Source: Rhodocyclaceae bacterium | GTDB taxonomy: Bacteria > Pseudomonadota > Gammaproteobacteria > Burkholderiales > Rhodocyclaceae | NCBI GenBank assembly: GCA_030824115.1 | Contig: JAVBYI010000004.1 | Location: forward strand, 1 to 64,000 | DNA length: 64,000 bases | Direction: 5' to 3' | Shown here: piece after piece, positions 27,461-34,787 of the stretch | Position numbering within the stretch: position 1 is the first letter of the stretch | How the letters are laid out: the number at the start of each line of letters is the position of its first letter | The notes under the pieces: model-generated | What the model was told of the DNA's origin: nothing | Database searches by the model: none | What the model saw: the letters and a program-made list of their open reading frames with translations, nothing else | Made by a program: the position numbers and the translations under genes

Positions 27461-29134
27461 TCAGAAGGCAATCATCATTTTGAAGTGCCCGCCCCAGCCA
27501 TTCCGCCGATCCAGCGGCATGCCGTTGGTTTGGGTGGGCCCGTATTCCAGAATGTCCGCAGCATCGATGCTGAGGTTGAAATTCTTGTCCGGTGCATAAC
27601 GCAAACCGATACCAAACGAAGCAACGCCATGATCAAACGGCGTGTCATTCCGGCCCACGTTGCGGCCTCGGCCGAAGTCATGGAAAAACACGCCGTGCAG
27701 GTTGCCAGATAGTTTCACCAAGCTGGCGAGATTGGGCGTGTAGGCTTCGAGGTTAACGACATGGCCGGTATCGGCGGCAACTGAACGCTCATCAAAGCCG
27801 CGTACTGCACTGCTGCCGGTCAGACCGAAGTGTTCAGCGGCTGGCAGACCGCCGCCGGTGTGCTGGCCTGACAAGGCGGCGCGAAATTGCCAACCATCCT
27901 GCAGGTGAGTGTAACTGCCGCCATAGCGCACGATCATGAATTCGTCAGAGACGGGACGGCCCGCGATGAAACTGTAGTAATCGGTTTTTCCTGCAGCCGC
28001 TGTACCTGCATTACCTGTATAGCGGCTGCCATGGGGAAACAGGTTGTAGGTCACCCCGATATTGAAGCCGGCCTGATAAGCAACACCCTGCCAGTTGCCG
28101 GTGTAGGTGGCGGATACCGGCCGCAGGGTGTATGGAACACAACTGCTGTTGGCAGGAGTTGGAGGGGCAGTAGAGAAATCACCATTAGTGGCTGGATTTC
28201 GGCACTTGGTGTTCATGTGCTTGTAATCGAGGCCAAATACCAGCCGGGAGGTGTATTCGCCCTGGCGTGGGAACAAGTGGTTCCAGCGCACGGCAAACAC
28301 TTCCCCCTTGCCGTTGATACCGAACCCAGTGGCTTGTTGCGATGGGGTATTTAAATTCGAATTACCGTAGATGATGTCGAGGCTGTCACCGATGCCGTAG
28401 AAAGGCTTGCGGAAGGCGACACTATAGACATCCATCTTGACGTGGGGCGGGTAGTCGAACCACACGTCTGGAGTGGTGGTATAGGCCAGCGTGAGCATTT
28501 CGTCACGACCGAGCAGATTGGCGTCTTGGTAGGCGATGCCAAGCCGGTGGCGTCCCGTGGCAATGGTGCCGCTGTTGTCCAGCGTGACATAGACGCGCTT
28601 GGGATCCTGCTCTGTCAGCGCAACCTTCGCATCGACTTTTCCTTCTTCCTCGCTGGTGCCCAGGCTTACTTCTACTTGTTTGGCGGGGTTTTCATTGATA
28701 AGTTGGACGTTTTCGGAAATCTGCCGCAGATTGGGGGCAGTCTCCTCCCTCAGATTGGGCAGCGACGCGCGGATATTAACCTCGTCAAACTGCTGGTTTC
28801 CAGTGATGACAACCTTGCCGATAACCGCCTCAGAGACGTCGAGACGAATAATGCCACTTGTGATCTCCTGCTCCGGTACATGGACATTAACAGCCCCATA
28901 GCCCTTTGCACGGTAGGCATTCTCCAATGCTTCAAGCGCCTTCTGAATGTCGCCATACACCCGCGCCCTGCCGATAAAGGGTGCCACCAGTGCCGTGACT
29001 TGGCTAGCTGGCAACAGCGTATTACCCGTAACTTCGAAGCGAACGATGTCGAATTTCTCACTCTGCGCTTTGGCCATTGGCAAAGCGAAGGCAAGCATGA
29101 GGACTAGGCCAGAGGTAATGAGATGCTGCTTCAT
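27461..29134 (-). CDS. TpsB outer-membrane transporter (ShlB/FhaC/HecB family)
   Basis: This 557-residue protein is the outer-membrane pore that exports its TpsA partner. It has a signal peptide (LVLMLAFALPMAKAQ). Two POTRA domains follow: the first from FDIVRFEVTGNTLLP to VPEQEI, the second around IGKVVITGNQQFDEVNIRASLP. The remainder is a 16-strand barrel with the conserved SSAVRGFDERS segment (family VRGY/F motif in loop 6) and GVASFGIGLRYAPDKNFNLSIDAA. It ends in a terminal Phe, as outer-membrane barrels do. It lies upstream of tpsA in the same direction, the usual order. Confidence 0.93.
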   Translation of the reverse strand: MKQHLITSGLVLMLAFALPMAKAQSEKFDIVRFEVTGNTLLPASQVTALVAPFIGRARVYGDIQKALEALENAYRAKGYGAVNVHVPEQEITSGIIRLDVSEAVIGKVVITGNQQFDEVNIRASLPNLREETAPNLRQISENVQLINENPAKQVEVSLGTSEEEGKVDAKVALTEQDPKRVYVTLDNSGTIATGRHRLGIAYQDANLLGRDEMLTLAYTTTPDVWFDYPPHVKMDVYSVAFRKPFYGIGDSLDIIYGNSNLNTPSQQATGFGINGKGEVFAVRWNHLFPRQGEYTSRLVFGLDYKHMNTKCRNPATNGDFSTAPPTPANSSCVPYTLRPVSATYTGNWQGVAYQAGFNIGVTYNLFPHGSRYTGNAGTAAAGKTDYYSFIAGRPVSDEFMIVRYGGSYTHLQDGWQFRAALSGQHTGGGLPAAEHFGLTGSSAVRGFDERSVAADTGHVVNLEAYTPNLASLVKLSGNLHGVFFHDFGRGRNVGRNDTPFDHGVASFGIGLRYAPDKNFNLSIDAADILEYGPTQTNGMPLDRRNGWGGHFKMMIAF

Positions 29135-29248
29135 GAGTTCCCTAAATATTGTGCGGGCCTTTTAACCCACCTATAGCCTATCAAACAACGGCATTACTAA
29201 GGGAATATTTAGATATCAATAATTCTATTTAATTCAGCAGATTATTTT
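29135..29248. other. AT-rich spacer upstream of tpsB
   Basis: This 114-base gap lies between the tpsB start and the end of rng and is markedly AT-rich compared with its surroundings. It must hold the tpsB promoter on the minus strand; a TTGATA with a 17-base spacer is present, but its -10 partner is poor. AGGGAAC ahead of the ATG serves as ribosome-binding site. The 9-mers CTAAATATT (29142-29150) and AATATTTAG (29204-29212) are inverted copies and might be an operator. No rho-independent terminator for rng is evident. Confidence 0.35.
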
Positions 29249-30724
29249 TTACATCAACACAATATCAAACTGTTCCTGACTATAGCTTGGTTCGGCCTGC
29301 ATGGAGATTGGCCGGCCGATGAAATCGGAGAGCATCGCCAGCGCCTGAGACTCCTCGTCGTGGAATAGGTCAGTGACGGCGGGGGCGGCGAGGACGCGCA
29401 GTTCGCGCGCTTCGAACTGGCGGGCTTCGCGCAGCAATTCGCGGAGGATTTCGTAGGCGACGGTCTGGGCGGTCTTGATGATGCCGCGTCCGCCGCAGGT
29501 CGGGCAGGGTTCGCAGAGGATGTGGGCGAGGGACTCGCGGGTGCGTTTCCGGGTCAGTTCGACGAGGCCCAACTGCGTAAAACCATTCACGGTGATACGC
29601 GTGTGGTCGCGTACCAGTGCCTTGTTGAGTTCGGCCAGCACGGCGGATTGGTGCTCGGCCGAGTCCATGTCGATGAAATCGACAATGATGATGCCGCCGA
29701 GGTTGCGCAGGCGCAGCTGGCGGGCGATGGTCTGCGCCGCCTCGAGATTGGTCTTGAAAATGGTGTCGCTGAAGTTGGCTTGGCTGCCTGGTGCGCGCGT
29801 GCCGACGAAGGCGCCGGTATTGACGTCGATGGTCGTCATCGCCTCGGTCTGCTCGATGATCAGGTAGCCGCCGGACTTGAGGTCGACGCGCCGCGCCAGC
29901 GCACGCTGCAGTTCATCCTCGACGGCATACAGATCGAACAACGGCCGCTCACCGGTGTAGTGGCTGAGCAGCGGGGCAATCTGTGGCATGAATTCCTGGG
30001 CGAAAGCCCGCAGCTTCTGGAAGTTCTCGCGCGAGTCAATGATGATGCGCGTGGTTTCCGGGCCGACCAGATCGCGCAGGACGCGCTGGGCCAGGGTCAG
30101 ATCGTGATGGAGCATGGTGGGCGGTGTCACGCCATTGGCCCCATTGGCACGGTGGCGAATTTCCTGCCAGAGACGCCGCAGATAGGCGATGTCGGCTGCG
30201 AGCGCCTCATCGGTGGCATTTTCCGCCATGGTGCGCACGATAAAGCCGCCGTTCTCATCGCTCGGGACGAGTTGCTGGATGCGTTCGCGCAAGGCTTCGC
30301 GCCCGTTCTCATCGCCGATCTTCTGCGAGATGCCAATGTGCTTTTCCTGCGGCAGGTAGACCAGCAGACGACCGGCCAGCGAGATCTGCGTGGTCAGACG
30401 TGCGCCCTTGGTGCTGATCGGGTCCTTGAGGACCTGCACCATCAGGGTTTCGCCCTCGGCGAGCAGACGCTCAATCGGCCGTGGGCTGCCGCTCTTTTCA
30501 CCCCAGATGTCGGCGACATGCAGGAAAGCGGTGCGCTCCAGCCCAACTTCGATAAAGGCCGATTGCATGCCGGGCAGCACGCGCACGACCTTGCCAAGAT
30601 AAATGTTGCCGACAATGCCGCGTCCGCCGGCGCGTTCAACATGCAGTTCCTGCACCGCGCCCTGCTGCAGGAGCGCGACACGCGTCTCCTGCGGCGTGAC
30701 GTTGATCAGGAACTCTTCATTCAT
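29249..30724 (-). CDS. rng: Ribonuclease G
   Basis: RNase G is an endoribonuclease of the RNase E/G family that trims the 16S rRNA 5' end and degrades some mRNAs. I chose ATG 30724 (MNEEFLINVTPQETRVALL), overlapping the maf stop by 4 bases, giving 491 residues. Seen are the S1-like N-terminal domain (GIVGNIYLGKVVRVLPGMQSAF onward), the catalytic-domain aspartates in TTIDVNTGAFVG and IIIVDFIDMD, and the zinc-link cysteines in CEPCPTCGGRG. The absence of a long C-terminal scaffold separates it from RNase E. Order rng-maf-rlmH-rsfS-nadD is typical of betaproteobacteria. Confidence 0.96.
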   Translation of the reverse strand: MNEEFLINVTPQETRVALLQQGAVQELHVERAGGRGIVGNIYLGKVVRVLPGMQSAFIEVGLERTAFLHVADIWGEKSGSPRPIERLLAEGETLMVQVLKDPISTKGARLTTQISLAGRLLVYLPQEKHIGISQKIGDENGREALRERIQQLVPSDENGGFIVRTMAENATDEALAADIAYLRRLWQEIRHRANGANGVTPPTMLHHDLTLAQRVLRDLVGPETTRIIIDSRENFQKLRAFAQEFMPQIAPLLSHYTGERPLFDLYAVEDELQRALARRVDLKSGGYLIIEQTEAMTTIDVNTGAFVGTRAPGSQANFSDTIFKTNLEAAQTIARQLRLRNLGGIIIVDFIDMDSAEHQSAVLAELNKALVRDHTRITVNGFTQLGLVELTRKRTRESLAHILCEPCPTCGGRGIIKTAQTVAYEILRELLREARQFEARELRVLAAPAVTDLFHDEESQALAMLSDFIGRPISMQAEPSYSQEQFDIVLM

Positions 30725-31338
30725 GCCGGGTATCCGAACTCGCGCAGCAGCAGTGCGGTTTCGCACAGCGGCAGACCGACGATGCCGGAATGGCTGCCAC
30801 GGATTTCCTCGACGAACAATGCGGCACGCCCCTGAATACCGTAGGCACCAGCCTTGTCGTGCGACTCGCCGCTGGCGACATAGCGCAGGATTTCATCTGC
30901 AGAGAGTGTGCGGAAACGTACCTCACTGACCGACAGGCGGGTTTCCAGGCGTTCCTTCTGGGCAACGGCGATGGCGGTCAGCACGCGATGGGTGCGGCCG
31001 GACAGGCGCGTGAGGATGGCGATTGCGTCTTCATCATTGGTTGGCTTGCCGATGATCTGCCCCTCGAAATCGAGGGTGGTGTCGGCCGAGAGCACGGGCC
31101 GTTCGGGCAGGCGGCGCAGGGCCAGCAGGCGGGTGCCATGTTGCGCCTTGGCTGCCGCGACGCGCAGGGCGTAGGCATCGGGGGCCTCGTTGGGCAACGG
31201 ATCTTCGTTGGTATCAGGATCGGCGCGGCCGGCGCTACGAAACAGCAGCAGGTCGAAGCGGATGCCGACCTGCGCGAGCAGTTCGCGGCGGCGTGGGCTT
31301 TGCGAGGCGAGGTAGATGCGCGGTTCGAGAAGTGCCAT
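30721..31338 (-). CDS. maf: Maf-family nucleoside triphosphate pyrophosphatase
   Basis: This 205-residue protein is a Maf/YhdE-type pyrophosphatase that hydrolyses dTTP, UTP or modified nucleotides and is linked to cell-division control. The start IYLASQSPRRRELLAQVG is the family signature. ADTTLDFEGQIIGKP supplies the catalytic Asp and RFRTLSADEILRYVASGES the substrate loop. The ending GIVGLPLCETALLLREFG is also standard. It sits 5 bases after rlmH and overlaps rng by 4 bases. Confidence 0.95.
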   Translation of the reverse strand: MALLEPRIYLASQSPRRRELLAQVGIRFDLLLFRSAGRADPDTNEDPLPNEAPDAYALRVAAAKAQHGTRLLALRRLPERPVLSADTTLDFEGQIIGKPTNDEDAIAILTRLSGRTHRVLTAIAVAQKERLETRLSVSEVRFRTLSADEILRYVASGESHDKAGAYGIQGRAALFVEEIRGSHSGIVGLPLCETALLLREFGYPA

Positions 31339-31343
31339 ATGGT

Positions 31344-31814
31344 TTAGTCGCGATGATAGGGGTGGCCGATACGCAGGCTGTGGGCGCGATAAAGCGCTTC
31401 GGCGAGCACGACGCGCGCCAAGCCATGCGGCAGGGTGAGGGAAGAGAGGCGCAGGCTGGCTTGTGCCGTCTGCTTCAGGGCAGGATCGAGGCCATCCGGT
31501 CCACCGATCAGGAAGGCGACATCATCACCTTCCGCCTGCCATTGCCCCAGTCGTTGCGACAGGGTTTTCGTATCCAGTGCTTCGCCACGCTCGTCGAGGG
31601 CAATGCGGTGGCAACGGGGTGGCAGGGCGGCTTCGATGCGTTTGGCTTCGGCGGCCATCATCGCCTCGACGGTTTTGCCGGTGGTGCGTGGCTCGGGCTT
31701 GATTTCGGTGAGTTCGATCGGCAGGTCGCGCGGCATGCGCTTCGCGTATTCGGCGAAGCCGGCAGCCATCCAGTCCGGCAGACGGGTGCCCACGGCGACC
31801 ACCAATAGCCTCAT
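31344..31814 (-). CDS. rlmH: 23S rRNA (pseudouridine1915-N3)-methyltransferase
   Basis: RlmH methylates pseudouridine 1915 in helix 69 of 23S rRNA. It is a small SPOUT enzyme and the 156-residue length is exact for the family. It shows the trefoil-knot SAM-binding stretch [10 protein letters not shown] and the C-terminal [24 protein letters not shown]-type ending, here in pieces [12 protein letters not shown] and [15 protein letters not shown]. The start overlaps rsfS by 4 bases, as in most bacteria. Confidence 0.97.
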   Translation of the reverse strand: MRLLVVAVGTRLPDWMAAGFAEYAKRMPRDLPIELTEIKPEPRTTGKTVEAMMAAEAKRIEAALPPRCHRIALDERGEALDTKTLSQRLGQWQAEGDDVAFLIGGPDGLDPALKQTAQASLRLSSLTLPHGLARVVLAEALYRAHSLRIGHPYHRD

Positions 31815-32182
31815 TCTTCCGTCGCGTCGCCTGCCGCAGTCTTGCTGGCCCCGCGCTTTGGCTTGGTCTGCCAGAGCGTTTCGAGATCGTAGTGCTTGCG
31901 TACGGCGGGCAGCATGACATGGACGACGATGTCGCCCAGGTCGACCAGCACCCAGTCGCCAGTGTCTTCGCCTTCCATGCCGAGAACTTCGCCACCGGCT
32001 TCCTTGACCTTGTCGTGGACGTTGCGTGCCAAGGCCCTGGTCTGGCGATTGGAATCGCCGGTGGCAATGACGATGCGCGCAAACATGTCAGAGAGCTTGA
32101 GCGTGTTGATGACTTCGATGTCCTTGCCCTTGATGTCTTCGAGGGCGTTGACGGTGATGCGTTGTAGTTTGCGGATGTCCAT
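31811..32182 (-). CDS. rsfS: Ribosomal silencing factor RsfS
   Basis: RsfS binds ribosomal protein L14 and blocks subunit joining during starvation. The 123-residue protein shows [20 protein letters not shown], a family-typical [31 protein letters not shown] and an acidic/basic tail. It lies between nadD (1-base gap) and rlmH (overlap), the standard cluster. Confidence 0.96.
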   Translation of the reverse strand: MDIRKLQRITVNALEDIKGKDIEVINTLKLSDMFARIVIATGDSNRQTRALARNVHDKVKEAGGEVLGMEGEDTGDWVLVDLGDIVVHVMLPAVRKHYDLETLWQTKPKRGASKTAAGDATEE

Positions 32183-32183
32183 G

Positions 32184-32855
32184 TCAGGAAAGGTAAAGTT
32201 GATGGTCTTGAATATAGTCGAGAACCGGCGCGGGTAGCAATGTCAGAAGCTGCGCCGGGGGATGGTGGGCAGCAATGCGCTGCCGTACTTCGGTGGCCGA
32301 GACGGTGCCGGCGATCAGTTCAAAAGGAAAAATGTGGCCGAATGGTCTCGAAAAGTCGGCGCTGGCGAGACGGCGCTTGGCGAATTCTCCGGCCAGTGGT
32401 TCTTCGAAACCCTCAAGCGGAAAGCCTGGGCGGGTCGCCACGGCAAGATGCGCAAGGCTGAAGATGTCCTGCCAGCGGTGCCAGCGGGCAAAGCCGTGAA
32501 AGGCATCGGCGCCCATCAGCAGCACCAGCGGACGTTGCGGGCCGAGTTCGCGCCGCAGCCGTTCGAGCGTATGCACGGTGTAGCTGGGCGCTTCGCTATT
32601 GACCTCGCTGGCGTCAAGCACAAAGCCAGGTTCACCGTCGATGGTCGCCTGCACCATCGCCAGCCGGTCAGTCGGTGTGCTGCGGGGGGCGGTTTGGGCG
32701 TCGGTGCGATGCGGTGGCTGGCCGGCGGGAATCCAGCGTATTTCGGGAATCTTCAGATGGTCGCGGGCGGCGCGGGCCAGGGCGAGGTGGGCGAGATGAA
32801 CCGGGTCGAAGGTGCCGCCGAGGATGCCGACCGGGCTAAACGCTTTCATCAACAC
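32184..32855 (-). CDS. nadD: Nicotinate-mononucleotide adenylyltransferase
   Basis: NadD makes nicotinate adenine dinucleotide from NaMN and ATP in NAD synthesis. The 223-residue protein has the nucleotidyltransferase motif GILGGTFDPVHLAHL, the substrate loop IRWIPAGQPPHR, and the second ATP motif (S)ATEVRQRIA near the end. ATGs at 32855 and 32849 are both possible starts. It overlaps the upstream membrane-protein gene by 20 bases. Residues about 161-168 (RLASADFS) come from a dispersed 24 bp repeat in a frame different from the other coding copies. Confidence 0.95.
   Translation of the reverse strand: MLMKAFSPVGILGGTFDPVHLAHLALARAARDHLKIPEIRWIPAGQPPHRTDAQTAPRSTPTDRLAMVQATIDGEPGFVLDASEVNSEAPSYTVHTLERLRRELGPQRPLVLLMGADAFHGFARWHRWQDIFSLAHLAVATRPGFPLEGFEEPLAGEFAKRRLASADFSRPFGHIFPFELIAGTVSATEVRQRIAAHHPPAQLLTLLPAPVLDYIQDHQLYLS
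32351..32374 (+). repeat. Dispersed 24 bp repeat, copy inside nadD
   Basis: Reads AAAAGTCGGCGCTGGC then GAGACGGC. With flanks it matches the copy upstream of hemL at 29 of 30 positions (32346-32375 against 45431-45460). In nadD it is read as R-L-A-S-A-D-F-S. Confidence 0.9.
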
Positions 32856-33654
32856 CTGGATGGAAAATGTCGCGATAGCTGACGTAGATGCTGGCGGTCA
32901 GTACCGGGGCGACCAGAAAGATCAGCACCATGCGCAGGGCGACGAAGGCGACATTCAGCGCCAGACCCGCCACCTGGCTGACGGCAATCAGGATGAAGCC
33001 GGGCAGCACGCCGGCCAGCACCAGTGCGGCAAGGCTGAACATGCCCATGGCGGCGAGATTGCGCCAGCTTGCGATCCAGCTGAAGAACAGCGACTTGAAC
33101 GGGCTGACGCGATCCCAGCCGACCAGAAAGGGCGCGAACCAGAAGGCGACGATCATCGGTGCCGCCAGCAGCAGAAGCTGGAACAGGGCGCCGAGCATTT
33201 GAGCTTCTGCTTCGGGAGTGGCCGGTGTGCCGGCCTCGCCCATGTTGGGCGTGGTCATGGTGCTGTCGAGATTGGCGAGCGGATCGTTGCCGTCATTGAG
33301 CACAAGATTGAGCAGGACAAGCAGCAGGGCGCCGATCAGTTGCAAACCACCCAGCCGTAGCAGGGCGCGTCCGTTGCCGGTGATGCCGCGTAGCAGCAGG
33401 GCCTTGCTGGGCACCTGTTGTTCATCGACCAGCCGGCAGCCGTTGGCGACGATCAAGGTCAGGACCGGCAGCACCAGCGGCAATACGATCGGACCGATAC
33501 CGGGCAGCAGAATCACCAGGATCTGCACGACCAGCAGGTAGGCGAGGGTGAGGGCGGTGATCAGCGAGGGATTGCGGCGAAACAGCCGGAAACCCTCAAA
33601 CAGCCAGAACGTCCCGCGCGCGGCGGGCAAGCGGCGCGCCTGCATGGGTGACAA
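32836..33654 (-). CDS. BPSS1780-family inner-membrane protein
   Basis: This 272-residue polytopic protein matches the BPSS1780 family of betaproteobacterial membrane proteins of unknown function. The conserved N-terminal ARGTFWLFEGFRLFRRNPS leads into about six membrane segments. The segment around WFAPFLVGWDRVSPFKSLFFS is the family's best-conserved part. A Met at residue 4 is an alternative start. It lies upstream of nadD with a 20-base overlap and follows the DUF2782 gene by 11 bases. Confidence 0.85.
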   Translation of the reverse strand: MSPMQARRLPAARGTFWLFEGFRLFRRNPSLITALTLAYLLVVQILVILLPGIGPIVLPLVLPVLTLIVANGCRLVDEQQVPSKALLLRGITGNGRALLRLGGLQLIGALLLVLLNLVLNDGNDPLANLDSTMTTPNMGEAGTPATPEAEAQMLGALFQLLLLAAPMIVAFWFAPFLVGWDRVSPFKSLFFSWIASWRNLAAMGMFSLAALVLAGVLPGFILIAVSQVAGLALNVAFVALRMVLIFLVAPVLTASIYVSYRDIFHPGVDESV

Positions 33655-33665
33655 TCAACAGATGA

Positions 33666-34004
33666 TCAGAAGGTTTTGATGATCCACATCGGGACGGAGA
33701 TACTGCGGTCGCCGACGCCCAGATCCTCGCGCACGAAACCGCCATCGCCTTTCGGATCGACCAGATAGTAAGGCGTGCCGTGCGACGGGGTGACCTTGAT
33801 CATGTAGAGCTTGCCGTTCATGCGGTATTCCTCGACCTTGTCCTCGCCGCGCTTCTTGATGGTGACTTGCGGCTCAAGGGCGCTGTCGTCGATCATGCCG
33901 GGCGGTGGGGGCGGCGGCTCGGGCAGGGGCTCAAGATTGGCCGGGCGCGTTTGGGCACAGACCGGCAGGGTAATCGCCAAGAGCAGGGCAGGGAAAAAGC
34001 GCAT
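33666..34004 (-). CDS. DUF2782 periplasmic protein
   Basis: The product is about 112 residues from the ATG at 34004; an ATG at 34022 would add six residues ahead of the signal peptide. After the signal peptide (ALLLAITLPVCAQ) and a run of prolines comes the DUF2782 core: PQVTIKKRGEDKVEEYRMNG, then MIKVTPSHGTPYYLVD. It ends SVPMWIIKTF. The family sits next to polA in many betaproteobacteria, and polA is indeed the next gene but one. Function is unknown. Confidence 0.85.
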   Translation of the reverse strand: MRFFPALLLAITLPVCAQTRPANLEPLPEPPPPPPGMIDDSALEPQVTIKKRGEDKVEEYRMNGKLYMIKVTPSHGTPYYLVDPKGDGGFVREDLGVGDRSISVPMWIIKTF

Positions 34005-34043
34005 GATGGGTGTCTGAAACAAGAGGGAATGCCCTGATTCTAA

Positions 34044-34772
34044 CTACAAATTCAGCAGCAGATCGTGTTCCGCCGGCAGGTGGTCGAAGCCGCGCGTTTC
34101 ATAGTGTTTGAAAATCGCCGCAACGATGGCTTCCGGCTCATCGATGATCTGGATCAGGTCCATGTCCTCCGGGTTGATCATGCCCTCGGCCACCAGTCGC
34201 GCCCGGAACCAATCGATCAGCCCGTCCCAGAAACCATCGCCGACCAGAATCAGCGGCATGCGCGGGGTCTTGCCGGTCTGGATCAGCGTCAGCGCTTCGA
34301 GCAACTCGTCGAGCGTGCCGAAACCGCCGGGCATCACCACGTAGGCCGCCGCAAAGCGCACAAACATGTATTTGCGCGCAAAAAAGTGGCGGAAACTTTG
34401 CGAGATGTCTTGATAGGGGTTGGCCGCCTGCTCCATCGGCAACTGGATGTTGAGACCGATGCTTGGGCTCTTGCCGTGGAAGGCGCCCTTGTTGGCCGCC
34501 TCCATCACGCCGGGGCCGCCGCCGGAGATGACCGAAAAGCCGGCGTCGGAGAGCAGACGCGCGATGCGTTCGGTGTGCTCGTAATAGGGCGAGTCGGGCT
34601 TTACCCGCGCGCTGCCAAAGATCGACACCGCCGGCCGCACGCCTGCCAGCCGCTCAGTCGCCTCGACGAACTCTGACATAATCCCGAACACCCGCCAGGC
34701 CTCACGGGCCGTCGATGCCGGCGCCGCCAGCCGGGGGTCGGCAATCTTCGGCAACTTGTCCTTCGCGCTCAT
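34044..34772 (-). CDS. TIGR00730/LOG-family nucleotide 5'-monophosphate phosphoribohydrolase
   Basis: This 242-residue Rossmann-fold protein belongs to the LOG (lonely guy)/PpnN-type family, which releases bases from nucleotide monophosphates and makes cytokinins in some organisms. It shows SIFGSARVKPD, the conserved SGGGPGVMEAANKGA, and the active-site motif MPGGFGTLDELLEALT. It is divergent from polA with 15 bases between starts. The name 'lysine decarboxylase' seen in older annotation is not supported. Confidence 0.92.
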   Translation of the reverse strand: MSAKDKLPKIADPRLAAPASTAREAWRVFGIMSEFVEATERLAGVRPAVSIFGSARVKPDSPYYEHTERIARLLSDAGFSVISGGGPGVMEAANKGAFHGKSPSIGLNIQLPMEQAANPYQDISQSFRHFFARKYMFVRFAAAYVVMPGGFGTLDELLEALTLIQTGKTPRMPLILVGDGFWDGLIDWFRARLVAEGMINPEDMDLIQIIDEPEAIVAAIFKHYETRGFDHLPAEHDLLLNL

Positions 34773-34787
34773 TCCTGCTTACTCCTC

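Noticed and set aside
29142-29212. Inverted 9-mers upstream of tpsB as a terminator
   Set aside because: The arms are pure AT-rich sequence 53 bases apart, too weak and too distant for a rho-independent terminator; noted only as a possible operator.
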